A stretch of 20,915 nucleotides of DNA from UBA6987 sp045616945 (GCA_045616945.1 JAZLHR010000002.1:1-20915), one strand, 5' to 3'; positions 1 to 7,462 are shown, numbered from the stretch's first letter. The notes: generated by a model from the sequence alone, not told the origin. Made by a program: numbers and translations.

Positions 1-10
1 TTTCCTCGCA

Positions 11-26
11 CTCTTCAAAAAGAGCA
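11..26 (-). promoter_or_regulatory. boxA-like element in the leftward leader
   Basis: Read on the minus strand, positions 26-19 give TGCTCTTT, the core of the boxA antitermination site used by Nus factors in rRNA leaders. It overlaps a small hairpin (CTCTT at 11-15, AAGAG at 20-24). It is only an eight-base match and supports, but does not prove, a stable-RNA operon to the left. Confidence 0.3.
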
Positions 27-147
27 CCGCGGACTTACTGCCCGCTGTTTGAAAGGAAATTTTCAGGGTTGGAATGCATCATTTAATTGTCAAAGTGCTG
101 TCCGTCTTTCCGGATCTGTCACCGCCGTTTTTCGCGGCGCAAGGGAT

Positions 148-176
148 AATATAACACTATGCCTTTCATTTGTCAA
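148..176 (-). promoter_or_regulatory. Strong leftward promoter, stable-RNA type
   Basis: On the minus strand a perfect -35 TTGACA (176-171) is followed after exactly 17 bases by TATATT (153-148). Directly upstream of the -35, at 178-209, are runs of A broken by single other bases, as in the UP elements of rRNA promoters. The transcript would start near 141 and leave the window at its left edge with no start codon in a plausible context. Its leader contains CTTTGACAATTAAAT, resembling sequences seen ahead of rRNA and tRNA genes in Clostridia. The promoter itself is clear from sequence; that it drives rRNA is inference. Confidence 0.7.
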
Positions 177-413
177 CATTTTTTTCAAATTTTTTCTTTT
201 TTTCTTCGCGTTAGTTTGTATTTCAATATCTTGTGTTTTCATGCCCGGAGAGACACAACCCATAGGGGCCGAAGCAGTGTCCCCTTCGCTCAGCAGGTCT
301 GCCCTGCCGGGTATCCTTCAAACTTTTTTCGAAAGGACTTCTCATGGCCGGCCTGTCGGCGGGACGGAAAGTCCCTCTGATCCGTCCCCCGCCCATACCC
401 CTTTCGGAAGATG

Positions 414-442
414 TTGAGAATTCTTTTTCCGTATGGTAATAT
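414..442 (+). promoter_or_regulatory. Promoter of the topoisomerase operon
   Basis: TTGAGA at 414-419 is followed after 17 bases by TAATAT at 437-442. TGG just before the -10 gives an extended -10 (TGn). Transcription would begin near 449, giving a leader of about 45 bases to the ATG at 494. Confidence 0.55.
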
Positions 443-493
443 TTTAAGTCGGAGCGGCGCGGCCGCGAATCATGTTTGAGTCAGGAGTATTGT

Positions 494-2416
494 ATGGCTT
501 CCGAAAATTATAATGCCGGTGCAATCACCGTACTGGAGGGACTGGAAGCGGTCCGCCTCCGCCCCGGAATGTATATCGGTTCCACCGGTTCCAAAGGTCT
601 GGTGCATCTGGTACACGAGATCGTCGATAATTCCGTGGACGAGCATTTGGCCGGTTACTGCAGCGAGATCTGCATCACCTTGCGCGCGGACGGCGGCGTT
701 ACCGTACAGGATAACGGCCGCGGCATTCCCGTGGATCTGCACGAAAAAGGCTATCCGGCCGAGCGTGTCATCATGACGACCCTTCATGCGGGCGGCAAAT
801 TCGACAACAGCAGCTACAAGGTCTCCGGCGGTCTGCACGGCGTGGGTTCCTCCGCGGTCAATGCCCTTTCCCGCGAAATGATCGTCGAGGTCATGCGCGA
901 CGGAAATATTTACCGCGACAGCTATGCGCAGGGCAAACCGACGCTGCGTCTGAAAAAAGGCGATCTTCTGCCTGTGACGGGCCGCAGCGATTCCACCGGC
1001 ACCCGCATCACCTTCTGGCCCGATCCGCAGATCTTCGAAAGCGTAAAATTCAAAGCCGACGCCATCCGTGAGCGCCTGCACGAAACGGCTTACCTGAATC
1101 CCGCGCTGACACTTCGCTTCTTTAATGAAAGAGATGCAAAGCCCGAAGAGATCTTTCACGAACCCGGCGGCATCGCCGGACTGGCAGCCAAGCTGGCCGG
1201 GGAGGATGCGGAAGCCAAGCTGCTCGTTCCCGTAATCCCGCTCTCCGGCGAAAAGGACGGCGTCAAGGTCTCCATCGCATTCTGCTTCACCAGCAGCAGC
1301 GGTGACCGCGTCGCCAGCTTCTGCAACTGCATCAATACCGTCGAAGGCGGCACGCATGTGTTCGGCTTCAAGGGCGGTTTCGCCAAGGTGATCAACCAAT
1401 ATGCGCATGAATTGGGCATATTAAAGGATAAAGATTCGAATTTTTCAGGCAACGATACCCGCAACGGGATGGTTGCCGTCATTTCCGTGCAGCACCCCGC
1501 GCCCCGCTTTGAAGGGCAGACGAAGACCAAACTGGACAATCCCGATGCGCAGAATATCGTGACAGGCATCGTCAATACCGAGCTGCAGCACTATTTCGAC
1601 CGGCATCTGGACGAGCTGAAAACCGTTATTTCCCGCGCGGAGCTGGCCGTACGCGTGCGCCGGGAAGAAGAAAAGATCAAGACCAACCTCGCCGACAAAA
1701 AATTTTCCTTCGAGGGCAACGGAAAGCTCTCGCGGCAGGAATCGAACGATCCCTCCCGGTGCGAGATCTTCATCGTCGAGGGCAGCAGTGCCGCCGGCAG
1801 CGCGAAAAACGGCCGTGACCGCCGCTACCAGGCGATCCTGCCCATCCGCGGCAAGATCATCAACAGCGAAAAGCAGACCACCGGCAAGGTGCTGGCCAAC
1901 GAAGAGGTCCTGGCGATGGTCAATGCCCTCGGCTGCGGCTTCTCGCAGGGCTACGGCCAGGATTTCGATCTGGAAAAGCTGAAATATCATAAGATCATCA
2001 TCATGTCCGATGCCGATGTGGACGGCGCGCATATTTCCACGCTGCTGCTCACTCTCTTCTATAATTTTATGCCGGAGCTGATCTATGCCGGGCATGTATA
2101 CCGCGCGATGCCGCCGCTGTACAAAGTCGTCCCGAAAAAGGGAGAGGCGGAATATCTGTACGATGACCGTGCGCTGGAGGCGTACCGCAAAAAGCACCGC
2201 GATTTCGAGATCAGCCGTTTTAAGGGTCTGGGCGAAATGAGCGCCCAGCAGCTGTGGGAAACCACCATGAACCCCGCCACCCGCCGTTTGAAACAGATCA
2301 CCCTGCAGGACGGCCTGGAGGCAACGAGTCTGACCGGCATTCTTATGGGCAGTGATGTGCCCGCCCGCCGCCAATATATCATCGATCACGCCGACAGCGC
2401 GGTGCTGGATATCTGA
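494..2416 (+). CDS. parE: Type IIA DNA topoisomerase, subunit B (ParE/GyrB family)
   Basis: This is the ATPase and TOPRIM subunit of a heterotetrameric type IIA topoisomerase, working with the product of the next gene. The 640-residue protein has the usual family length. The GHKL ATPase shows E42 and N46 in HEIVDNS, D73 in QDNGRGIP and GGLHGVG at 112-118. The QTK loop is near 342, and the TOPRIM domain has EGSSA at 429-433 and SDADVDGAH at 505-513. The ATG at 494 is chosen over TTG at 476 because AGGAG (483-487) lies six bases ahead of it and the conserved N-terminus starts there. Within TOPRIM the usual EGDSA reads EGSSA (S431), and the position matching E. coli GyrB K447 is R452. Whether it is topoisomerase IV or a gyrase paralogue cannot be settled from this subunit; ParE is favoured by its partner's lack of a GyrA box. 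Confidence 0.9.
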   Translation: MASENYNAGAITVLEGLEAVRLRPGMYIGSTGSKGLVHLVHEIVDNSVDEHLAGYCSEICITLRADGGVTVQDNGRGIPVDLHEKGYPAERVIMTTLHAGGKFDNSSYKVSGGLHGVGSSAVNALSREMIVEVMRDGNIYRDSYAQGKPTLRLKKGDLLPVTGRSDSTGTRITFWPDPQIFESVKFKADAIRERLHETAYLNPALTLRFFNERDAKPEEIFHEPGGIAGLAAKLAGEDAEAKLLVPVIPLSGEKDGVKVSIAFCFTSSSGDRVASFCNCINTVEGGTHVFGFKGGFAKVINQYAHELGILKDKDSNFSGNDTRNGMVAVISVQHPAPRFEGQTKTKLDNPDAQNIVTGIVNTELQHYFDRHLDELKTVISRAELAVRVRREEEKIKTNLADKKFSFEGNGKLSRQESNDPSRCEIFIVEGSSAAGSAKNGRDRRYQAILPIRGKIINSEKQTTGKVLANEEVLAMVNALGCGFSQGYGQDFDLEKLKYHKIIIMSDADVDGAHISTLLLTLFYNFMPELIYAGHVYRAMPPLYKVVPKKGEAEYLYDDRALEAYRKKHRDFEISRFKGLGEMSAQQLWETTMNPATRRLKQITLQDGLEATSLTGILMGSDVPARRQYIIDHADSAVLDI

Positions 2417-2457
2417 CCGCCCGCCGCTTACCCTATTATCATCCGTGAGGTTTTTCC

Positions 2458-4668
2458 ATGCCGAAAAAGAAATCCGAAGCGCTGCCCCCGGTGCAGGCGC
2501 CCGAAACCGTCATTCCCGTTGACTATTGCGACGAAATGTCCGCATCCTTCGTGGATTATTCCGTCAGTGTCATTACCGACCGTGCCCTGCCCGATGTGCG
2601 CGACGGCCTGAAGCCGGTCCACCGGCGCATCCTCTGGGCCATGCACAATCTGGGGCTGCATTCCAATACCCCGTACAAAAAATCCGCCCGTATCGTCGGT
2701 GAAGTCATGGGTAAATATCACCCCCACGGCGATTCTTCCTCCTACGGTGCAATGGTCCACATGGCCCAGGATTGGGTATATAACTATCCGCTGGTAGACG
2801 GTCACGGCAACTTCGGCTCCATCGAGGGCGACCAGGAAGCCGCGCAGCGCTACACCGAGGCCCGTCTTTCCGCCGCCGCGGAGGATATGCTGCTCGCGAA
2901 TCTGAACAAAGACACCGTGGATTTCATCCCGAACTATGACGGCACGGAATCGGAGCCCGTCGTTCTGCCCGCCGCGGTGCCGAACATCCTCATTTCCGGT
3001 ACCGAAGGGATCGCCGTCGGCATGGCAAGCAAGATGCCGACACACAACCTGGCCGAGGTCGTGAACGCCTGCTGCGCCCTGCTGGACAAGCCCAACCTGC
3101 CGGACGGCGAACTGCTGCGGTATATCCAGGGACCCGACTGGCCCACCGGCGGCACGGTCGTCAACCGGAGCGAGCTTGCGGAGATCTACCGCAGCGGCGC
3201 CGGCAAGATCCGCGTGCGCGGCAAAGTCCATGCGGAGCCGGGCCAGTACGGCAAGACCGAACTGGTCGTGACGGAGATTCCCGTGACCATGATCGGGGCC
3301 ATCGACGGATTTATGGAAACGGTCGCGAACCTGATGCGCACCAAGGTCATGCCCGATGTCACCGATATCAAAAATTTCTCCGGCAAGGAAGGCATCAAGA
3401 TCGTCATCGAGCTGCGTAAGGGTGCCGATGCGGAGCGCAATATCAACATCCTCTACAAGAAAGCCAAGCTGGAAGATACCTTCGGCTACAATGCGATGCT
3501 GCTTTCCGGCGGCGTCCCCTATCAGATGTCCCTGAAGCGCATCCTGACGGAGTTTCTGACCTTCTACCGTGAGACGCTGACCCGCAAATACAAGGCCCTG
3601 CTCGCCAAAGAACTGAAGAACGCGGAGATCAAGGAGGGCCTGCTGATCGCGGCCGACTGCATCGATACGATCATCGAGGCACTGCGCGGCAGCCGGGATG
3701 TCGCCACGGTCAAAAAATGCCTGACGAAGGGCGAGACCGCCGGCATTGCTTTCCGCACGAAAAGCGCCGCAAAACAAGCCGCCTCGTTCCGTTTCACCGA
3801 AGCTCAGGCCGATGCCATCCTGGCCATGCGTCTGCAGAGCCTGATCGGTCTGGAGATCGAAGCACTGACCAGGGAGCTGGAAAAGAGCAAAAAACTGATT
3901 GAAAACTACCGGGCTCTGCTCGGCACAAAATCCCGCATGACCGCGCAGATGAAGGCGGATATGCAGGCCGTCGGCAAGAAATTCGGCCGCCGCCGCCGGA
4001 CCGAGCTGACCGATGCGGAAGCCGTCGTGCTGCAGGCGCCGGAAGTGAAGCCGGAAAAGGTATATGCGCTCGTGAACCGCTTCGGCTACATCAAGCTGAT
4101 CGATGAAGCTACCCGGACGCGCAATGCCGCGGGCATCGAGACCGATTACCGCTTCTGCGAACCCGTGATGACAGACGGAAAGCTGGGCGTCGTTACCGAT
4201 GCGGGCCAGTGCCACCAGATCCAGATAAGCAAAGTTCCGCTCGGCAAATATAACGACAAGGGCGTACCGCTCGAGACCGTCAGCCCCATGAGCGGCGAGG
4301 AGACCGCCGTGGCCCTTCTGTCCGATATGGATAAAAAAGCCAAGCTGACCCTTGCCTGCACCGACGGATACGTCAAGCGCATTATCCTGTCCGAACTCTT
4401 CACCGCCAGAAAAACCACAGCCATCCTGCGGCTCGGGGAAGGCAGCCGACTGCTGCTGGCCGGGCGCGGCAGCGGCTTCCTGGTCCTGACAGCCGCCTCC
4501 GGCTGCCGTCTCGCCTTCTCGCCGGAGGGTATCCCCGTTTCGAAGCGGGCTGCCGCGGGTGTGATCGGCATCAAGCTGGATGCCGGCGATACCGTCACCG
4601 AAGCGATATTTGCCGAAAAAGTCCCCGAAGCCGTCAAGGGCCGCCGGGGCGTCAAAGGAAAGAAATAA
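2458..4668 (+). CDS. parC: Type IIA DNA topoisomerase, subunit A (ParC/GyrA family)
   Basis: This is the DNA-breaking and rejoining subunit that pairs with the preceding gene 41 bases upstream; GAGG at 2447-2450 precedes its ATG. The catalytic tyrosine is Y132 in QRYTEAR. The winged-helix region around 76-104 carries GKYHPHGD. The coiled-coil and tower region spans roughly 340-500, and a reduced beta-pinwheel domain occupies about 510-715. At 736 residues it is shorter than B. subtilis GyrA or ParC (just over 800). No GyrA box (QRRGGKG-like) is visible, so DNA wrapping and negative supercoiling are unlikely and a topoisomerase IV role is favoured. In the quinolone-binding segment the serine matching E. 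coli GyrA S83 is kept (S93), but the acidic residue matching D87 is glycine (G97). The tail is basic (KGRRGVKGKK). Confidence 0.9.
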   Translation: MPKKKSEALPPVQAPETVIPVDYCDEMSASFVDYSVSVITDRALPDVRDGLKPVHRRILWAMHNLGLHSNTPYKKSARIVGEVMGKYHPHGDSSSYGAMVHMAQDWVYNYPLVDGHGNFGSIEGDQEAAQRYTEARLSAAAEDMLLANLNKDTVDFIPNYDGTESEPVVLPAAVPNILISGTEGIAVGMASKMPTHNLAEVVNACCALLDKPNLPDGELLRYIQGPDWPTGGTVVNRSELAEIYRSGAGKIRVRGKVHAEPGQYGKTELVVTEIPVTMIGAIDGFMETVANLMRTKVMPDVTDIKNFSGKEGIKIVIELRKGADAERNINILYKKAKLEDTFGYNAMLLSGGVPYQMSLKRILTEFLTFYRETLTRKYKALLAKELKNAEIKEGLLIAADCIDTIIEALRGSRDVATVKKCLTKGETAGIAFRTKSAAKQAASFRFTEAQADAILAMRLQSLIGLEIEALTRELEKSKKLIENYRALLGTKSRMTAQMKADMQAVGKKFGRRRRTELTDAEAVVLQAPEVKPEKVYALVNRFGYIKLIDEATRTRNAAGIETDYRFCEPVMTDGKLGVVTDAGQCHQIQISKVPLGKYNDKGVPLETVSPMSGEETAVALLSDMDKKAKLTLACTDGYVKRIILSELFTARKTTAILRLGEGSRLLLAGRGSGFLVLTAASGCRLAFSPEGIPVSKRAAAGVIGIKLDAGDTVTEAIFAEKVPEAVKGRRGVKGKK

Positions 4669-4694
4669 AAACCGCCTGAACGCGGCAATACAAA

Positions 4695-4733
4695 CGGCCC
4701 CGCTTCCGTATCCCGGAGGCAGGGCCGCTCTTT
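4695..4733. terminator. Bidirectional terminator between parC and the lipoprotein gene
   Basis: CGGCCC (4695-4700) pairs with GGGCCG (4722-4727). Inside it, GCTTCCG (4702-4708) pairs with CGGAGGC (4714-4720), with one T-G pair. CTCTTT follows on the plus strand, and TTTGTATTG follows on the minus strand. It sits between two convergent genes and fits both. Confidence 0.7.
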
Positions 4734-4753
4734 GACGGGTACGATCCTGCGGC

Positions 4754-5515
4754 TCACTGCACGCCGGGGATCATCCCGAGTTCTACATATAAAGTATAAT
4801 AGTCGTCATAAAGACCGAGCAGGGCATCCATACCGGGGTTGGTGCTGAAAGCCTTCTGCAGGACCACTTCCCAGGAGCCGTAATTCCCGAACAGATAGTC
4901 GGCGGTGGGGCCTTCTTCATTGCCGTACTTGGCCAGGTTGCTTTCCTTGGCAGCCTTCAGGCCTTCGGGGTTGTCCTTGTAGGATTCCAGGCGCAGGCGG
5001 TTGCGCTCCGCACTGATGGCGCGGGCCATTTCCTCGATGCTCTTGCCCTCGTCACGCATCTGATGCAGCATGGTATACATGCCTTCGATGCTCTTGTGAT
5101 ATTCGATACGTTCCTGACGGCCGCCTTCCACTACGGCGGGATCGGACCAGTCGAAGCTGCAATAGCTCTTCAAACCGCCCTCCGGGCTGGGTGCGAAGCC
5201 GTAAACAGCCTTCGGATCCTCTACGATATCCGCCATGGCGGTAGGATTCTCGCGAGGATCATGCTCATAGCGGAACGGTTCGGAAGCAGCAGAGGAAGAT
5301 TCCGCAGGTGTTTCGGCAGGCGTTTCAGAGGAAGTCTCCTCAGAAGCTGTCTCGGAAGCCTCCTCAGAAGCTGTCTCGGAAGCCTCCGCAGAGGTCCCGG
5401 CAGGGCTTTCTTCCGGCGTTTGGCCCTCTGTCGGCTGCTCCGGCTTCCTGCCGCAGGCGCAGAGCATGCAGAGCGCCAGACTCAAAATGATTGCTGTCAT
5501 TCGCTGTACTTTCAT
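4754..5515 (-). CDS. Small secreted lipoprotein with Ser/Thr/Glu-rich linker
   Basis: The function is not recognised. The protein is 253 residues. A signal peptide (basic MKVQR, then a hydrophobic stretch at about 7-20) ends in a lipobox, LCAC, giving a lipidated C21 after cleavage, so it should be anchored on the outer face of the membrane. Residues 23-80 are a low-complexity linker rich in Glu, Ser, Thr, Ala and Pro, including EASETASE twice. Residues 81-253 form the globular part, with a helical segment rich in Glu, Arg and Lys at about 130-190 and an aromatic C-terminus (YDDYYTLYVEL). AGGAGG (5526-5521) sits five bases ahead of the ATG. A promoter and an inverted repeat lie immediately upstream. 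Codon use resembles the neighbours. It could be a cell-envelope lipoprotein of unknown role; no transporter or enzyme motif was seen. Confidence 0.75.
   Translation of the reverse strand: MKVQRMTAIILSLALCMLCACGRKPEQPTEGQTPEESPAGTSAEASETASEEASETASEETSSETPAETPAESSSAASEPFRYEHDPRENPTAMADIVEDPKAVYGFAPSPEGGLKSYCSFDWSDPAVVEGGRQERIEYHKSIEGMYTMLHQMRDEGKSIEEMARAISAERNRLRLESYKDNPEGLKAAKESNLAKYGNEEGPTADYLFGNYGSWEVVLQKAFSTNPGMDALLGLYDDYYTLYVELGMIPGVQ
5340..5387. repeat. Two perfect 24-bp tandem repeats in the lipoprotein linker
   Basis: Positions 5340-5363 and 5364-5387 are identical 24-base units. Further degenerate copies flank them (5325-5339 and 5388-5400). The unit is a multiple of three and encodes EASETASE on the minus strand, so copy-number change would keep the frame. 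Confidence 0.85.
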
Positions 5516-5524
5516 AATAACCTC

Positions 5525-5560
5525 CTATACTGCCTTATAGGGCAGCACGAGGCAGTATAG
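5525..5560. promoter_or_regulatory. Inverted repeat overlapping promoter and ribosome binding site
   Basis: CTATACTGCC (5525-5534) and GGCAGTATAG (5551-5560) are perfect 10-base inverted arms separated by 16 bases. On the minus strand the upstream arm contains the -10 hexamer. The downstream arm runs into the first bases of the AGGAGG ribosome binding site. A shorter alternative hairpin (TGCC at 5531-5534, GGCA at 5541-5544) competes with the long one. It could be an operator or a translation-control hairpin. Confidence 0.6.
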
Positions 5561-5581
5561 CACAATTCCGGAAATAAGCAA
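5554..5581 (-). promoter_or_regulatory. Promoter of the lipoprotein gene
   Basis: TTGCTT (5581-5576) is followed after 16 bases by TATACT (5559-5554). TGC precedes the -10, making it an extended -10 (TGnTATACT). The start would fall near 5547, about 30 bases before the ATG, so this gene need not depend on readthrough from the hexosaminidase gene. Confidence 0.55.
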
Positions 5582-5599
5582 TCTTTTTCCTTATTTTTA

Positions 5600-7219
5600 T
5601 CAATATAGCCGCATTGAGACCATATTCGGGGTTGCACTGAGCGTCCACCAGTTATAGAATATCGGCTGTCCCGGCTCGTATTTGCCGCGGGCAGCTTCCA
5701 GCACCGGTTCTTCCAGTTCCGCAAGCTGTTCGGTCTCTCCGCCCAGATATTGCAGGATCCGTTTTTTCGCGTGCTCCAGGCGCTGCTTCAGACCGCCCAG
5801 GCGGATGTCCATCACATCAAAGCCGTGCGGCTTGTTTTCCCACATCCACCGTCTCTCAAGGGCTTCGTAAAAGGCGTCCAGACGGACCAGATTTTCGTCA
5901 TACAGCGGCAGCAATGCCTGCAGAGCCGCCCGGTCTCCCGCCTGATACGCCCGCCGGGTCTTTACTCCGAGCTCGTATTTGACCTCCAGCAGCCGGCACA
6001 GACGGTACAAGCTCTCAAAGATCACACCGTAATCGGGGACGCTGCACATGGCCTCCAGCTTTTCCGCGCAGGCCGCATAGCGCGCCGCTTCGGTCCCGTT
6101 CACCGTACCGTCCATGAGGCCGGTGAAACAATCGTTATAGAGCATATATTTGTCCGGGTTCAGAGTGGTGCCGTCCGTGTTCGGCGTATCCGGCAGTTCT
6201 GCCAGCATAAAGCTGTCGTAGTCCAGTCCGAACAGTTCCCGGAAGCCGCGCTTTACTTCATCCGGATCTTCCTCCCCGCGGGCAAAGCATGCCAGACGGT
6301 ACAGCTCCGGCAATGCCGAGAAGCGTGAACACTCGCCTCCGTCATCGCCCCACATCGTCGTAAAATAGTTTTTGACGCCGTGCTCCATACAGGAGCGCAT
6401 GGCCGCCTCGGAGATCTCCCGGGAATAGGTCAGATGCGGCGCAAAGCCGGTCCAGGTCCAGGTGCCGCCTGCAAACCACACCGGATTCAGCTTTTGATAG
6501 TTCGCGATCCGCTCGTCATAATGCGCTTTGTCAGCGGAGTAATAATCCCAGTACACCAGCGTGACGTTCTGCGGGATCTTCGCCCGCAGGGCCTCATCAT
6601 CCAGCCCTGCCGCGGTATTGCTGCCGTCTCCGGTCAGCTTGCAGAACATATCGCCCCACATCAGCAGCTCGTAGCCGTATTTCGCGGCGATCCCGGAAAC
6701 GCGGTCCAGGTGTTTCAGCAGGATACCCATCCGGTCTTCCGTTCCGTGCTGCTTCCGGTATTTTCCGAGACCGATGAAGGCAGCCTCATCCATCCCGATA
6801 TGCACCGTGCGGCTGAGAAAACATTCGTGCAGCGTGGCAAACATGTCTTCTATCAGGGCATAAACGGTGTCTTCTCCCACACAGAGGATATCATTGCAGT
6901 CCTTCATCCGGGAATATTCCGGCCAGCGCATGATCGCGTTCAGATGCGCCAGCGTCTGGATGCAGGGAACGAGCTCCACGTGATGCGCCGCGCCGTAGGC
7001 TGCCAGCTCCTTCAGTTCTTCCCGGCTGTAGCGTCCGCGCTGATGGCCGAAATACGGCTGATTCACGACCTCGTAAGTATCTTCGGTATAAAGCATCAGG
7101 AAATTGTAACCCATTTTTTCCAGTGCATCGATCATCCTCTTTACGGCCGGGACGTTCATCACCGCATTGCGGGACTGGTCCATCATCACGCCGAATCGTT
7201 CAAAACGGCATTGTTCCAT
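5600..7219 (-). CDS. Beta-N-acetylhexosaminidase, GH20 family (GcnA/HexD-like)
   Basis: This enzyme should release terminal beta-linked N-acetylglucosamine or N-acetylgalactosamine by the GH20 substrate-assisted mechanism. The catalytic TIM barrel covers about 1-330. It has YTEDTYE at 44-50, the catalytic pair D144-E145 in HIGMDE (140-145), WGDMF at 188-192, YWDYY at 223-227 and GTWTWTGFAP at 252-261, which supply the substrate-binding aromatics. An all-helical C-terminal domain follows (about 340-510), as in GcnA-type enzymes, including HGFDVMDIRLGG. The usual N-terminal GH20b domain is absent. No signal peptide is visible, so it should act in the cytoplasm on imported sugars or recycled wall fragments. 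GGGAGG (7233-7228) lies eight bases ahead of the ATG. It has its own consensus promoter. No sugar transporter adjoins it here. The family is secure; the exact substrate is not. Confidence 0.88.
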   Translation of the reverse strand: MEQCRFERFGVMMDQSRNAVMNVPAVKRMIDALEKMGYNFLMLYTEDTYEVVNQPYFGHQRGRYSREELKELAAYGAAHHVELVPCIQTLAHLNAIMRWPEYSRMKDCNDILCVGEDTVYALIEDMFATLHECFLSRTVHIGMDEAAFIGLGKYRKQHGTEDRMGILLKHLDRVSGIAAKYGYELLMWGDMFCKLTGDGSNTAAGLDDEALRAKIPQNVTLVYWDYYSADKAHYDERIANYQKLNPVWFAGGTWTWTGFAPHLTYSREISEAAMRSCMEHGVKNYFTTMWGDDGGECSRFSALPELYRLACFARGEEDPDEVKRGFRELFGLDYDSFMLAELPDTPNTDGTTLNPDKYMLYNDCFTGLMDGTVNGTEAARYAACAEKLEAMCSVPDYGVIFESLYRLCRLLEVKYELGVKTRRAYQAGDRAALQALLPLYDENLVRLDAFYEALERRWMWENKPHGFDVMDIRLGGLKQRLEHAKKRILQYLGGETEQLAELEEPVLEAARGKYEPGQPIFYNWWTLSATPNMVSMRLY

Positions 7220-7353
7220 ACTGCATTCCTCCCTGCGTGTTTTCGTTCATAATCAGCCGGAAACGGCACGCACGGCGCAGTATTGCCCTCCCGCGCCCAT
7301 GCCTCCGGCGGGTCCGCCGAAAAAAAGGAACCGGCAGACGAAGATCTTCCTGT

Positions 7354-7382
7354 ATTATAGGAACAGCCGCTTTCACTGTCAA
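7354..7382 (-). promoter_or_regulatory. Perfect consensus promoter of the GH20 gene
   Basis: On the minus strand TTGACA (7382-7377) and TATAAT (7359-7354) are separated by exactly 17 bases, matching the sigma-70/sigma-A consensus at all twelve positions. Transcription would start near 7347, leaving a leader of about 127 bases before the ATG at 7219. Confidence 0.85.
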
Positions 7383-7462
7383 TATCGCCCCTGCCCCCGA
7401 AGCACTGCCCGGCCGGCAGCGGAGCGATCTCCCTCCCCGCAGGACAGACGCCTGCAGGACAA

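Larger units (their letters stand above)
1..493. other. Gene-free divergent control region
   Basis: I see no credible protein gene in this stretch. The one long open frame, at 49-417, runs through T-rich control DNA, has no ribosome binding site and looks like chance. The region holds a strong leftward promoter (148-176), its A/T-rich upstream tract (178-209), a leader that runs off the left edge, and a rightward promoter (414-442) for the topoisomerase genes. Between the promoters lies an inverted repeat, GGGACGG at 361-367 and CCGTCCC at 382-388. It extends by a further GGC/GCC across a two-base bulge. It has no T-run and is not an obvious terminator. Confidence 0.7.

Noticed and set aside
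49..417. Open frame of 122 codons with a hydrophobic stretch, in the left control region
   Set aside because: The hydrophobic run comes from a T-rich promoter upstream tract read in frame. It has no ribosome binding site and overlaps a strong promoter on the other strand.
2428..4215. A 595-codon open frame antisense to parC, with similar long frames antisense to thrC (11611-13236), the MmgE/PrpD gene (14941-16290) and hom (8222-9487)
   Set aside because: These arise because GC-rich codon use in the real genes leaves few stops on the opposite strand. They have no ribosome binding sites or recognisable motifs, while the sense frames are clear conserved enzymes.
5340..5387. Tandem repeats as a possible CRISPR fragment
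   Set aside because: The copies are directly adjacent with no spacers, lie within a coding frame, and encode a typical low-complexity lipoprotein linker.
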